DNA of 40,240 bases from a virus: positions 1 through 40,240 of the IMG/VR virus record IMGVR_UViG_3300013093_000009. The stretch is one strand, 5' to 3'. Each line of letters starts with the position of its first letter. Positions within the stretch are counted from its first letter, which is position 1. A program made the position numbers and the translations under genes. Below are positions 16,885 to 24,285 of the stretch, one piece after another. Under the pieces are notes generated by a model, which was not told where the DNA came from, searched no databases, and was given only the letters and a program-made list of their open reading frames with translations.

Positions 16885-18795
16885 CTACACTCCTGCTGGT
16901 GCTGGTGCTGGTGCCATGGCGACAGCGGGTGCCATGCCCCCCTGCGGGGGCATTCCTCCCTGCGGTGGCATACCGCCACCACCGCCACCAAGCTGTCCAA
17001 GCAAATCCTGAAGGCTGGGCTTGCCCTGTGGCTGTGCGCCCTGGATTGGGTTTTCTGGGCCAACAGCCAAACCAGGCTGCTGCTGAGCCATGGGTGCCTG
17101 CTGCTGTTGCATTGCCTGCGCTTGTGCTTGCTGCTCTTCTTGCATTTCTTTGTGAATTTGGGCCACAGCTTCTTCCAACGTAGTGTGGCGCTGGTTCTTG
17201 GCCTGAGCAATGCGGGCAATAATGCTAGGGTCTAGCGACCCTTGGGCGGCTTGCTGTTCAAGGCCCGTAAGAAGCGCTTTACGCAAACCTTCAATTTCAA
17301 CCAAGTCCGCTTCACGCGCCGGGTCTTTGATCGCCGGGTCCATGTTTCGTGCGGTTTCATTGGACATAATGCCCATGCCAACACGCTGTCCAATAGCAAC
17401 CACCATAGAATCGATGTCGCTTCCCGGCATTGGGTAGACAACTTTTGAAACGTCCGTTTCAAAAGTTTCTTTAGGCGTGTAATCAGGTCGTGCAATTTTT
17501 CCGTCCGTTCCAAAGTAAAACATGCTTGGCTTGTTGCCATAGTACGCCTTCATAATCTTTACTGCGCGACTGTTTTCCAACTCCATTGAGTTGGCCAAGA
17601 TTTCCTGGTACTCCTGAAGCGGCATGTCAATCGCGGAACCAAGAACGGTAGCACCACGGCGAGCGGTGCGGATGTTAGAACCAGATTCACCGTTGAGCTC
17701 TGACGGAATGTTACCCGTCATACGCTGAGCGCGCTCAAGGTTGCTTATGGCAATTTGGGCGTCTTGGGTCTGTTGGGGGTGGATAATTTGAATCTGTCCC
17801 TTGTCAATAACTCCTCTAATACCCATCTTGCCATCGGCTTCTTGGATAATTCGGGGACTCGTGGGTGCGTTGGCAGAGGAAACCACCCATTCGTCGGGAA
17901 AGACATTCCGGAAAACGGCGATGGTGTTAAGTGCGTCAAGTTTGGCCTCTCGTTGGTACATGCCGAGCATCTGGTCGAACTGACCCTGCAAGCGGTCAAG
18001 GGTAATGCGACCGGCAATAACGACAGGGCAAACCTCGGCACGGTTGGGGATGCGCTCCAGAATGATGTTGGAAGCACCACCCTTGCTTACTTCTTGGCTG
18101 TACGGTGTAGCCTTAGGGCGGTCTGCGCCGACGGCAACCATAACGGTCTCGTTGGCGTCCATGTACTCAAGAATCTGAAACAGGTCAGACTTACCCTTGT
18201 CGCCCTGATACAACACGCTCATCTGGCGTGGGTAGTTCTCTTGCAGCCATCCAAGGGGTCGGCGGTCGGCAAAGATGCAGTCGGTCGGCTCCATGTTGTC
18301 AGGGTCAATCATGGGCGACGGGAATGTGGCCAAAGGGTTGCGTACGCGCCAGAACGGAATCTCTCGGCGGTCGCTGGGGTCGAGGGCCACGGGCGAAAGC
18401 GAAATGGCTGACATGCCGTAGGCGGTCAAGTGACGGGCACGACGGCGCACCTTGGTGGTCATCTTGTTCATGTCCCACCAGCCAAGGTTTGCCAGTCGGC
18501 GGTCGTGCGCCTTGTTCTCGGACGCCTGGATGCCGTTGCGAAGAGCAGGGTATTGAATGTCTGGCAAAACCGACGCCACGCGCATGGAGAACTGGTCAAT
18601 ACCCTGAGCGATAAGGTTAGGAATGGCGGGGCGCTCAGCTTCGTCCAGCTCGGGCAAAGGCACAATGACATCGCCGTTGTAGTGGTCGCGGACTTCGGCC
18701 ATGCGCTTAAAGGTGCCCGAACGGCTCATCTGCCGTTCCTGGAACATAGAAACGATTTGGCCTGCAGCCTTTTCGTTGTCAAGGGCCAATGCCAT
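16885..18795 (-). CDS. Portal protein
   Basis: This 636-residue protein starts three bases after the terminase stop, the expected order. It has the size of podovirus-type portals and their usual character: an N-terminal helical region, a mixed alpha/beta wing (IPFWRVRNPLATFPSPMIDP), a long central helix region around LNTIAVFRNVFPDEW, and a stem-like ELNGESGSNIRTARRG segment. The last ~90 residues are Gln-rich, then Gly/Met/Pro repeats (GGGGGMPPQGGMPPQGGM). That tail may reach into the capsid. It would form the dodecameric DNA gate at the unique vertex. Confidence 0.85.
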   Translation of the reverse strand: MALALDNEKAAGQIVSMFQERQMSRSGTFKRMAEVRDHYNGDVIVPLPELDEAERPAIPNLIAQGIDQFSMRVASVLPDIQYPALRNGIQASENKAHDRRLANLGWWDMNKMTTKVRRRARHLTAYGMSAISLSPVALDPSDRREIPFWRVRNPLATFPSPMIDPDNMEPTDCIFADRRPLGWLQENYPRQMSVLYQGDKGKSDLFQILEYMDANETVMVAVGADRPKATPYSQEVSKGGASNIILERIPNRAEVCPVVIAGRITLDRLQGQFDQMLGMYQREAKLDALNTIAVFRNVFPDEWVVSSANAPTSPRIIQEADGKMGIRGVIDKGQIQIIHPQQTQDAQIAISNLERAQRMTGNIPSELNGESGSNIRTARRGATVLGSAIDMPLQEYQEILANSMELENSRAVKIMKAYYGNKPSMFYFGTDGKIARPDYTPKETFETDVSKVVYPMPGSDIDSMVVAIGQRVGMGIMSNETARNMDPAIKDPAREADLVEIEGLRKALLTGLEQQAAQGSLDPSIIARIAQAKNQRHTTLEEAVAQIHKEMQEEQQAQAQAMQQQQAPMAQQQPGLAVGPENPIQGAQPQGKPSLQDLLGQLGGGGGGMPPQGGMPPQGGMAPAVAMAPAPAPAGV

Positions 18796-18798
18796 GTA

Positions 18799-20712
18799 TT
18801 ACCTCAAGTTCGCTAGTTGGGTGTTGCGTACCCACTTGGGGCGCCATGCCTGGACCGCAATGGATCGTGGCTGGTGCAAGTTTGGAATGTTCCATTCAAA
18901 GAACCATTCCGCCATTACGCAGTCGTCTGTACGCCCGTGAGGGTACTTGGTTACCTCGTCAATAAGATGCATCGACCGGGTTTTGCCTTCACCCTTACCC
19001 ATCAATCTTACACGACCAAATCGCCAATGTTGGGAAATCGTCGTAACACCATAATTTGGGTCACTTTTGTTACTGGTGGTATTGTGAGGAATTACTTCGA
19101 CGCCGCTGAGTTGCCGCCATCTTTTGAAATGGTCGTACTGGAGCATGAATCGCTGGGCGGCATTTTGTTCAATAATCCACCACTGTATCGGGAAACCGAT
19201 ACTGGTCGATAAACGCTGCCATTCTTCCATGACCCCAGTGAATTCACCGAGATTGTAGTTGTATTCCAAAAACTCCGGGGCTTCCATTTTCTTGCGAATA
19301 AGGTCAAGCAAAAACCGTTGTTGGCTTTCAGGATGGTATAGCCAGCATTGAATCGACCAATAGTTAGTTGGCGACGGGTCTGCCGTGGCGATAACCATGC
19401 AATCGGCTGGATTAAGCCCCGGGGGTGTCTCCCAACGGTCTCGATCTTTGTCAATGCACCCCACGCTCCCTCCGTGTCCGTAGACCCATTCATTCCGAAC
19501 CAGCGTCTCATCTAGCGCAATGTCTTCTTGCTGGTAGACGACCGCAAAGCGTTCACCACGGTTTGACATAAGATTCGATACTTCGCGCCATGGGAGTCGA
19601 CGGGGGTCCAAAAGGCAACCCTTAGGATACGCTTCAGATCCTCTTTTGTGGAAAGCGGGGTCGCATCGATCTTCGTAATGGGCACGGTACAGCAGGTGCT
19701 TGTACTTCTTGTCGTGTCGGAGACTGGCGATTTCATCATCGGTAAGTTCGTCAAGTATTTCATCTTCCTCCAAGGGCTGGATCATGTCCAGCGCAAAGCG
19801 ATATAGGTCATCAGGAGCAAGTCGCTGGCCAATAAGGGCAAGCATGCCAGCGGGTTCCAGACGAGTCTCGGCCACGTCTTGGTACCAGTCCTCCATGGCT
19901 TCTCGCTGTTCAGCACTTCGTACTTTACGAGGGTCCACAAGGTCGTCCCAAAAACAACCATCAAAGCGGCCACCAATAAAACCTGAGTCCATACCGTAAG
20001 CACTGAGCGTTGGTTCTTTTTCTGAGATAGCACCGTTTTCTTCGGGCTGCATAACAATAAATGCTTCATTGGTCCAAAGCTCTTTTTCCAAAGGCTTAAA
20101 CCGGCCAAAGTCAAAGGCTAGGGTTGATTCGGCGTCGACCGCTTGGCCACGGGCTTTAAGGTTGTCATCGGCCAATTCAGGAATGACACGCTCTAGGGAA
20201 CGGCGAACGCGCATTAGGTTTCGCTTAGCCAGGCTCATTGTGGCCGATCCAGTCAGCAAACGCACTGCTCGGTTTCGGCAAATGATCCAGCACGTCAAAT
20301 CGTGGAGCAGGGTCGTTTTACCAGAACCCGGGGGCATGTTCATGACCACGTATTCTTTTTGCTCAGACTCTAAGAGCTTGACCAGTTCAGTACCGGCTTC
20401 TTCTTGCCACGGCGTGGCAATGCGCCCAAAGTACCGGCGCCGAAAATACCCAAAATCCTCTAGGGCCAGCTTGGCTTCTTCGCACAAACTGTCGTATGGC
20501 TTGGGCCCTTCAAGCTTGGCTTCTACTTTAAGTTCTCGGTAGTTGGACGCTGACGTGTCCATTTGATCTGTCGCTTTTAGCGTTTGGGCGGCTTTTTCTA
20601 CGCGGTAAGCCGTAGCTTCCGAAAACTTTGCTTTGCGGGCGCTGTCGGCAATGGAGAAACCAGCCGTGCGCGCTTCAAAGTATTTCTTGCGTTGGGCGGG
20701 AGTAACAGCCAT
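18799..20712 (-). CDS. terL: Terminase large subunit with N-terminal helix-turn-helix
   Basis: This 637-residue packaging motor has a Walker A at residues ~126-134 (MPPGSGKTT) and a Walker B ending in Asp256-Asp257 (FDGCFWDD). Its RNase H-like nuclease domain has ATADPSP near 445 and GRTDD at 593-597. Residues ~8-45 form a helix-turn-helix-like segment (FSIADSARKAKFSEATAYRV), normally the job of a separate small terminase, and no separate small-subunit gene was recognised nearby. A fused DNA-recognition domain is therefore likely. Its start overlaps the upstream stop. Confidence 0.92.
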   Translation of the reverse strand: MAVTPAQRKKYFEARTAGFSIADSARKAKFSEATAYRVEKAAQTLKATDQMDTSASNYRELKVEAKLEGPKPYDSLCEEAKLALEDFGYFRRRYFGRIATPWQEEAGTELVKLLESEQKEYVVMNMPPGSGKTTLLHDLTCWIICRNRAVRLLTGSATMSLAKRNLMRVRRSLERVIPELADDNLKARGQAVDAESTLAFDFGRFKPLEKELWTNEAFIVMQPEENGAISEKEPTLSAYGMDSGFIGGRFDGCFWDDLVDPRKVRSAEQREAMEDWYQDVAETRLEPAGMLALIGQRLAPDDLYRFALDMIQPLEEDEILDELTDDEIASLRHDKKYKHLLYRAHYEDRCDPAFHKRGSEAYPKGCLLDPRRLPWREVSNLMSNRGERFAVVYQQEDIALDETLVRNEWVYGHGGSVGCIDKDRDRWETPPGLNPADCMVIATADPSPTNYWSIQCWLYHPESQQRFLLDLIRKKMEAPEFLEYNYNLGEFTGVMEEWQRLSTSIGFPIQWWIIEQNAAQRFMLQYDHFKRWRQLSGVEVIPHNTTSNKSDPNYGVTTISQHWRFGRVRLMGKGEGKTRSMHLIDEVTKYPHGRTDDCVMAEWFFEWNIPNLHQPRSIAVQAWRPKWVRNTQLANLR

Positions 20713-20960
20713 TAACTATTTAATGCGGTCGTCAGCAGTCCTGCTACTCGATACGTTGGAGTATTCCCGTAAATTGTAAAGACACCGCCCCCGCCGTCGC
20801 TGTAATCACTGACAGCGACGACGAGGCAGTAGTCCTCGATGACTGGCATTTTCCACTCTTCACTTTTATCAAGGTCGTGGTTAATGGTCGTCAAAAACTT
20901 CGGAAGGTTCTCATCCAACCATTGCCGTAGCGAGGTTGCGATTGAGTCCTCGGAAGGCAT
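20712..20960 (-). CDS. Hypothetical protein, 82 aa, upstream of terminase
   Basis: This is a small acidic protein (MPSEDSIATSLRQWLDENLP; then VVAVSDYSDGGGGVFTIYG). The second half looks beta-rich with a glycine turn and an ATTALN-like C-terminus. Both ends overlap neighbours by TAATG. No family was recognised. Its place before the terminase would suit a small terminase, but at 82 residues without a clear DNA-binding motif this is weak. Confidence 0.65.
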   Translation of the reverse strand: MPSEDSIATSLRQWLDENLPKFLTTINHDLDKSEEWKMPVIEDYCLVVAVSDYSDGGGGVFTIYGNTPTYRVAGLLTTALNS

Positions 20961-21250
20961 TAGGCCTGGGGTGTCTCGGTGGGAGCAGCAGGAACAACCG
21001 GAGCGGCAGGAACGGCTTCTGACTGAGCCAGGATGTTGTTAATGAAATGAACCGCAGCAATGCTGTCCGCTTCCAAGCTGTGCTTCTTCAGAAAGTGCAG
21101 GGCCTCAAGGGCAGCCGCAAACAATGCGGGCACCGTAAAACTGATGGCCTGTACAACAGGGTTTAAGTTGAAGCCCGGGTGAATCAGGGCAACAATGGCG
21201 GTAGCCCCTGACAACAGGGCCGTGATGTGTGTGCTGATGTGCTTGGTCAT
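20960..21250 (-). CDS. Two-helix membrane protein, holin-like, first gene of the virion operon
   Basis: The chosen start is ATG at 21250 (MTKHISTHITALLSG), 96 residues. Two hydrophobic segments lie at ~9-27 (ITALLSGATAIVALIH) and ~32-52 (VVQAISFTVPALFAAALEALHF). A short amphipathic stretch and an Ala/Pro-rich tail ending in TETPQA follow. Size and topology fit a phage holin, although the main lysis genes are far away at 33.5-35 kb. It might also be a membrane anchor of unknown role. The start coincides with the predicted transcription start, so the mRNA may be leaderless. Confidence 0.6.
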   Translation of the reverse strand: MTKHISTHITALLSGATAIVALIHPGFNLNPVVQAISFTVPALFAAALEALHFLKKHSLEADSIAAVHFINNILAQSEAVPAAPVVPAAPTETPQA

Positions 21251-21256
21251 GTATTC

Positions 21257-21262
21257 AGTATA
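21257..21262 (-). promoter_or_regulatory. Promoter -10 element giving a leaderless virion-operon mRNA
   Basis: On the minus strand the sequence reads TGTGTATACT followed by GAATAC and the start ATG. The hexamer TATACT ends seven bases before the A of the ATG at 21250, so the predicted transcription start is the start codon itself. No -35 is evident; the upstream position is taken by the terminator hairpin. Leaderless transcripts are common in actinobacteria. Confidence 0.5.
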
Positions 21263-21300
21263 CACAAAAATCCCCACCAGTTACGGTGGGGATTTTTGTG
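21263..21300. terminator. Strong bidirectional terminator
   Basis: A perfect 16-bp stem (CACAAAAATCCCCACC with its complement) around the six-base loop AGTTAC, with T-runs on both strands. It insulates the virion operon, whose promoter directly abuts it, from upstream transcription. Confidence 0.9.
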
Positions 21301-21412
21301 GAAGGGTTTTGTGTGAGCGTCCTGAGGAGGGACGTTCCCAGTGTATCACGGGTGGGACCGTATGTGTGCAAAGGGGTAAAAAAATTTTTAAAGCACCGGG
21401 GTGCAAACTTGC

Positions 21413-21440
21413 AAAAAGGCCCCGTCCGGAGACGGGGGCC
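21413..21440 (-). terminator. Rho-independent terminator of the 38-aa cysteine-rich gene
   Basis: On the minus strand a GC-rich stem (GGCCCCCGTC / GACGGGGCC, one bulged G, loop TCCG) is followed by TTTTTGC. It lies ~108 bases beyond the stop at 21548. A weaker hairpin at 21393-21404 followed by TTTAAAAATTTTTTT may act as a backup. Confidence 0.75.
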
Positions 21441-21547
21441 AATTTGCATCTATGAGCAAGACGGATCGCAATGTAGGTACAAACATTATATCAGATGGAG
21501 GGCAGAGAAGGGGGGCCAGTGTGCCGCCGAATCTCATACAATTTGAA

Positions 21548-21664
21548 TCAGTAGGCGTCTGGGGCCGGAGGGTTATCGCTAATGGGCTTGCTCTCGAACT
21601 TCGCCGCAAGCGCCGCGCAACCGGGGCAGTTACACATCTTGTCGCAGCCGCAGGTGATACACAT
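21548..21664 (-). CDS. 38-aa cysteine-rich (metal-binding?) peptide
   Basis: This short frame begins MCITCGCDKMCNCPGC, six cysteines in the first sixteen residues. It continues with an Ala-rich helix (AALAAKFESKP) and a Pro-rich tail. AAAGGA lies eight bases before the ATG and a clear terminator follows, so it has the full anatomy of a gene although it is an isolated monocistron in the noncoding block. The cysteine spacing resembles metallothionein or a small zinc/iron-sulfur knuckle. No family is recognised. Confidence 0.7.
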   Translation of the reverse strand: MCITCGCDKMCNCPGCAALAAKFESKPISDNPPAPDAY

Positions 21665-21735
21665 TGTTTTTTCCTTTGTTTAAGAGTACATACAAGTGTA
21701 CCAGCGGTGATCCCAAAAAGTTACGCCAAAAGGTG

Positions 21736-21763
21736 TTGCACCGCGGCCTCGGTGGTGTATCAT
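21736..21763 (+). promoter_or_regulatory. Candidate promoter for the structured noncoding RNA
   Basis: TTGCAC at 21736-21741 and TATCAT at 21758-21763 are spaced by 16 bases, with predicted start near 21770. GTGTATCAYGGGT, which contains this -10, also occurs at 21341-21353, differing by one base. Only the motif is seen; activity is inferred. Confidence 0.4.
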
Positions 21764-21769
21764 GGGTAT

Positions 21770-22632
21770 ATCGCCATTGGCAGCGGTCGTGGGTGGGAGT
21801 CCCCGCGGAGTGTGAGTTCCTAGGAATACTCGCCGCAGTTACCCGGTTAGAGCGGGATTCGGTTGGCGCACCCTGAATGCAATTTGGTTGCTTTGGGGAA
21901 GAGTTGAGGAGTTGCATTGCTCCACAAACAGTCCTTGCGCCGTGCGGAACAGGTATTGCAGACTCTTCGGAGTTGAGGGAAATGCGGGCAGAGTTGTGAG
22001 CAAACGATACTAGCCCCCATAATCCCGAGGTAGAAAACCTTCCGCCGCGGATGAAACCCACTGATAGTACTTTTGATAGATACAACGCATAGCCGCGGCC
22101 GCGACCGCGGCGCCTGGCTTGGTGACGAGAATGACAGTTTTCGGTAGAGGGGATAACAACTCTTGGTAGCAAGACGGGCTCGGCACACACCCGGTCAAGT
22201 CGCTGGTAAACACAGAGTTTTTTTCCACACCAGAATATGTGCGCCTCGCATTTTACGGAACCTACCCGGTTCCATATCCTCCCGGGCAAACTTGGAAGGG
22301 ATACCTTCCAAAGTTTGCAGTTCCGCTTGCAACCAGCCAGAATGAGAAACAAATTGGAGGGGAAGGCGTTGGATTAGCAAGACGGCTAAAGCCGACTAAT
22401 CCGGGATCCTCCCGCTAGTAAGACGCCGACGGGGGCGTCGTCATCTTACTGCACGGGCCCCTCCCGGTTCATGGGTGTCGCCCTAAATTTGCAGCCTGCA
22501 TTTACAACGCACGTTTGCGAGGGCGTAAACCCAACGATCCGTAAGTTCGGGGAAACCCCTCTCTAACGGACTCGGTAGGTTTCACACCCTTTGAGCAAAC
22601 GCACGTTGTTGCAGGCTCAAATTTACCAAATC
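21770..22632 (+). ncRNA. Candidate large structured noncoding RNA (GOLLD/ROOL-like class)
   Basis: No convincing coding frame exists here, but helices follow one another almost without gaps: 21805-21836, 21876-21918, 21961-21974 (GACTC with UUCG loop), 22028-22040 (AGAAA loop), 22092-22111, 22203-22233, 22257-22273, 22286-22318 (14-bp stem, GATA loop), 22371-22402, 22417-22450. A closed multi-helix domain follows at 22485-22624, where AAATTT..GCCTGCA, ACAACG, CGTTTGC and TCCGT each find a partner in nested order around a GGGGAAACCCC hairpin. UUCG, GAAA and other A-rich loops make sense only on the plus strand. Size, complexity and phage context resemble GOLLD and ROOL RNAs, which are known from phages and lake samples. 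I cannot test homology. The ends are estimates. Confidence 0.6.
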
Positions 22633-23060
22633 TCGCAATTTGGACGGGCGCCACCGTCCGGCTGGGAATCGCGGCGAGCGGCCCGGCCCCAAGGGGCCTA
22701 TGGTTTGGTCAGTCCCAAAAGCGGACTGACCGCACCTATGCCGCTACGGCTTGTCCGAGGGGGGGAGTAAACCCCCCCCATCGGCCTACGCCTGTCGCCT
22801 ACGGCCAAACTCACACACAGTTGGTTCCACGGTACGGGATAAATTTCGCGTGTCAATCCGTAAACGGACGGGAGCCTGCATTGCGCCCCTGCGGGGCACA
22901 ATTCTTAGCAGGCTTCTCAGAAACTTTTCACAATTACGGCCCCCCGCAAGCGGGGACCCCCCGGAATTCTGAAAACTTCCTGCGACGCGTTCCGCGCCCT
23001 GTTGACACACGAAATCCACCCCCTTCGCCGCCCGCGCCAACGACGCACTGCGTCGTTGTC
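22633..23060 (+). other. Further hairpin-rich noncoding DNA/RNA after the main RNA domain
   Basis: Stems continue: CTCGC/GCGAG (22632-22678) enclosing GGACGG/CCGTCC (22642-22659); a 9-bp stem GGTCAGTCC at 22707-22731; a G7/C8 hairpin at 22759-22779; AGCCTGC/GCAGGCT (22873-22914) enclosing GCCCC/GGGGC; CCCCGC/GCGGGG (22942-22955); and CAACGACGCA with its exact complement one base apart (23038-23058). This may be the 3' part of the RNA, a second RNA, or an origin/packaging structure. No terminator with a T-run was found. Confidence 0.45.
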
Positions 23061-23090
23061 ACGTTCGCCTCGGCCGTTTGCTAAGCCCCA

Positions 23091-23110
23091 CACGTTCGCT
23101 AGCGAACGTG
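23091..23110. promoter_or_regulatory. Perfect 20-bp palindrome, possible operator
   Basis: CACGTTCGCTAGCGAACGTG is exactly self-complementary, lying 70 bases before the first plus-strand gene. Such a site could bind a dimeric regulator or form a cruciform. No matching regulator gene was identified. Confidence 0.5.
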
Positions 23111-23143
23111 AGTGGCAAAGCAAACGCCGTCCTCCTGTCCCAA

Positions 23144-23166
23144 CTATGCGTGAGATGCGCGCATAG
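23144..23166 (+). promoter_or_regulatory. Hairpin just before the ribosome binding site of the DUF2493 gene
   Basis: CTATGCG and CGCATAG form a 7-bp stem with a nine-base loop, ending about three bases before the purine-rich GGAAAGAGG. It could affect translation initiation of the gene at 23182. Confidence 0.35.
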
Positions 23167-23181
23167 GGAAAGAGGATGAGT

Positions 23182-23592
23182 ATGGGAAAGTTTATAACGA
23201 TTCTGGTTTGTGGGAGTCGCACGTTCAAGGACGAAGCCTTCATGCGGAACAAGTTGAGCAATGTAATTGCCGACCTCGGCGTTGAGGCAACCGACGTGAA
23301 GTTGATCACGGGTGGCGCTGCAGGTGCCGACACGATCGCTGAAAAAATCGGCCGTGGGTGGAAGTGGGAAGTGAGCGTGTTCAAAGCCGACTGGACAGCC
23401 GAACCCAAGCGTGCTGGGTACATCAGAAACCAGCGCATGCTTGACGAAGGCAAGCCGAACCTCGTGCTGGCATTTTTCGGGCCCGCTGAAGACGACTCCC
23501 GAGGCACTTCCATGATGGTTGACATCGCCCGCAAGGCTGGGGTGCCCGGCTGGTCGTACCGTCCGCACATCACGCCTGACCCGATTCCCTAG
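23182..23592 (+). CDS. DUF2493 / YspA-like SLOG-fold protein
   Basis: This 136-residue protein has the typical layout of the family: ILVCGSRTF near the N-terminus, a LITGGAAGADTIAEK nucleotide-binding-like turn, a KADW..KRAGYIRNQRM helix, and a final LAFFGP..GTSMMVDIARKAG segment. SLOG proteins bind nucleotides or nucleotide-derived ligands; this subgroup is frequent in phages without a settled function. I chose the second ATG because AAGAGG stands six bases before it and directly abuts the first ATG at 23176. It heads the plus-strand island with the amidoligase pair. Confidence 0.85.
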   Translation: MGKFITILVCGSRTFKDEAFMRNKLSNVIADLGVEATDVKLITGGAAGADTIAEKIGRGWKWEVSVFKADWTAEPKRAGYIRNQRMLDEGKPNLVLAFFGPAEDDSRGTSMMVDIARKAGVPGWSYRPHITPDPIP

Positions 23593-23663
23593 TTCGCAGT
23601 ACGGTATGGGTTCCACCGCTAAAGGGCCCAACCAACCAACTAAGTATCGAGAAAGGATACACC

Positions 23664-23918
23664 ATGCAGTTTGAATTTCAGGCAACCCTTCAGACGGTTG
23701 CAAAGCAGTTGTTCGACGCCACCTACGGGGTAGGCGTTCCGTCCAGTGAGCGCGATGGCGCGTTCAAGGCGCTTGGCGAGTTTGAGGCCCTTGCGGAAGC
23801 AGGGCACCCAGACGCCGTCTACGTTCTTGCGTGGTACGACCGCCTCATCACCGATTGGGAAGCCGAGGTCGAACGTTACGAACTCGAACTCGCTGACGCA
23901 AGTTGGGAGGTGATGTGA
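23664..23918 (+). CDS. Hypothetical acidic helical protein, 84 aa
   Basis: The AAAGGA six bases before the ATG supports it. The product is mostly alpha-helical and acidic (FEALAEAGHPDAVYVLAWYD, then EAEVERYELELADASWEV), with no membrane segment. It is 71 bases after the DUF2493 gene, and its stop overlaps the next start as TGATG. No family was recognised. Confidence 0.75.
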   Translation: MQFEFQATLQTVAKQLFDATYGVGVPSSERDGAFKALGEFEALAEAGHPDAVYVLAWYDRLITDWEAEVERYELELADASWEVM

Positions 23919-24094
23919 TGTGGGTTGACCTGCAAGCAACGCTGGTGATTGCAGCGCCGATGTTGTTCGTACTTCTCGCCTTCTTGGTCGAGGAGTGGTT
24001 CACTGACTTCACCAGCCCACAGGCAAAGCGCCGCCGCCGCCGCAACCGCCGTATCCGCGCCCGCCGCAAAGCAGCACGCAGAAGCGGTTGGTGA
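23918..24094 (+). CDS. Small membrane protein with polybasic tail, 58 aa
   Basis: Start at 23918 (MWVDLQATLVIAAPM), coupled by TGATG to the preceding gene. One hydrophobic segment (~8-24, TLVIAAPMLFVLLAFLV) is followed by an acidic/aromatic patch and then an extremely basic C-terminus: about 15 of the last 22 residues are Arg or Lys. The product would span the membrane once, with the basic end probably cytoplasmic by the positive-inside rule and able to bind nucleic acid or acidic lipid. No family is recognised. Confidence 0.65.
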   Translation: MWVDLQATLVIAAPMLFVLLAFLVEEWFTDFTSPQAKRRRRRNRRIRARRKAARRSGW

Positions 24095-24131
24095 AGTCAT
24101 GAAGTCGAAGAGAAAGAAAGGAGGTGAGACC

Positions 24132-24200
24132 ATGAGCAAGACGGAATTTGCAAGCGAGGTCGCTCGCGCAGCCGAGGCCGACGAGGAACCAAGGAAATAG
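24132..24200 (+). CDS. Possible 22-aa peptide with strong ribosome binding site
   Basis: ATG at 24132 is preceded by AAAGGAGGTGAGACC, the best ribosome binding site in the plus-strand island. The frame encodes an acidic, Ala/Glu-rich peptide starting MSKTEFASEVARAAEAD and stops at 24200. It could be a leader peptide acting with the hairpins at 24199-24214 and 24248-24285, or a small functional peptide. Its first 14 bases are also found at 21452. At this length translation is uncertain. Confidence 0.4.
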   Translation: MSKTEFASEVARAAEADEEPRK

Positions 24201-24247
24201 GGGGTAACGCCCCTAAACGGTTCAGCAATAAAAAATCCGAAGGTCGT

Positions 24248-24285
24248 ACCCTACCGAGAGGCTTTTTCAAGCCTCTCGGTAGGGT
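24248..24285 (+). promoter_or_regulatory. 17-bp perfect hairpin in the leader of the amidoligase gene
   Basis: ACCCTACCGAGAGGCTT pairs perfectly with its complement around the loop TTTC. No T-run follows, so it is not a standard terminator. It sits between the 22-residue frame and the amidoligase start at 24383, where it could attenuate, stabilise or be processed in the mRNA. Confidence 0.7.

Noticed and set aside
21393-21404. Hairpin GCACCGGGGTGC with T-rich exit as an independent terminator
   Set aside because: Only four to five base pairs can form with a realistic loop; kept only as a possible backup to the stronger one at 21413.
21630-22352. 240-codon minus-strand frame in the noncoding block
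   Set aside because: It crosses many perfect stems, has low-complexity Cys/Ser/Arg composition and no ribosome site; RNA structure explains the region better.
23002-23007. TTGACA as a promoter for the plus-strand island
   Set aside because: No -10-like sequence at 16-18 bases; the surroundings are GC-rich.
22917-23703. Two long minus-strand frames (214 and 218 codons)
   Set aside because: They run antisense through the clear DUF2493 gene and the palindromes, with no motif or ribosome site.
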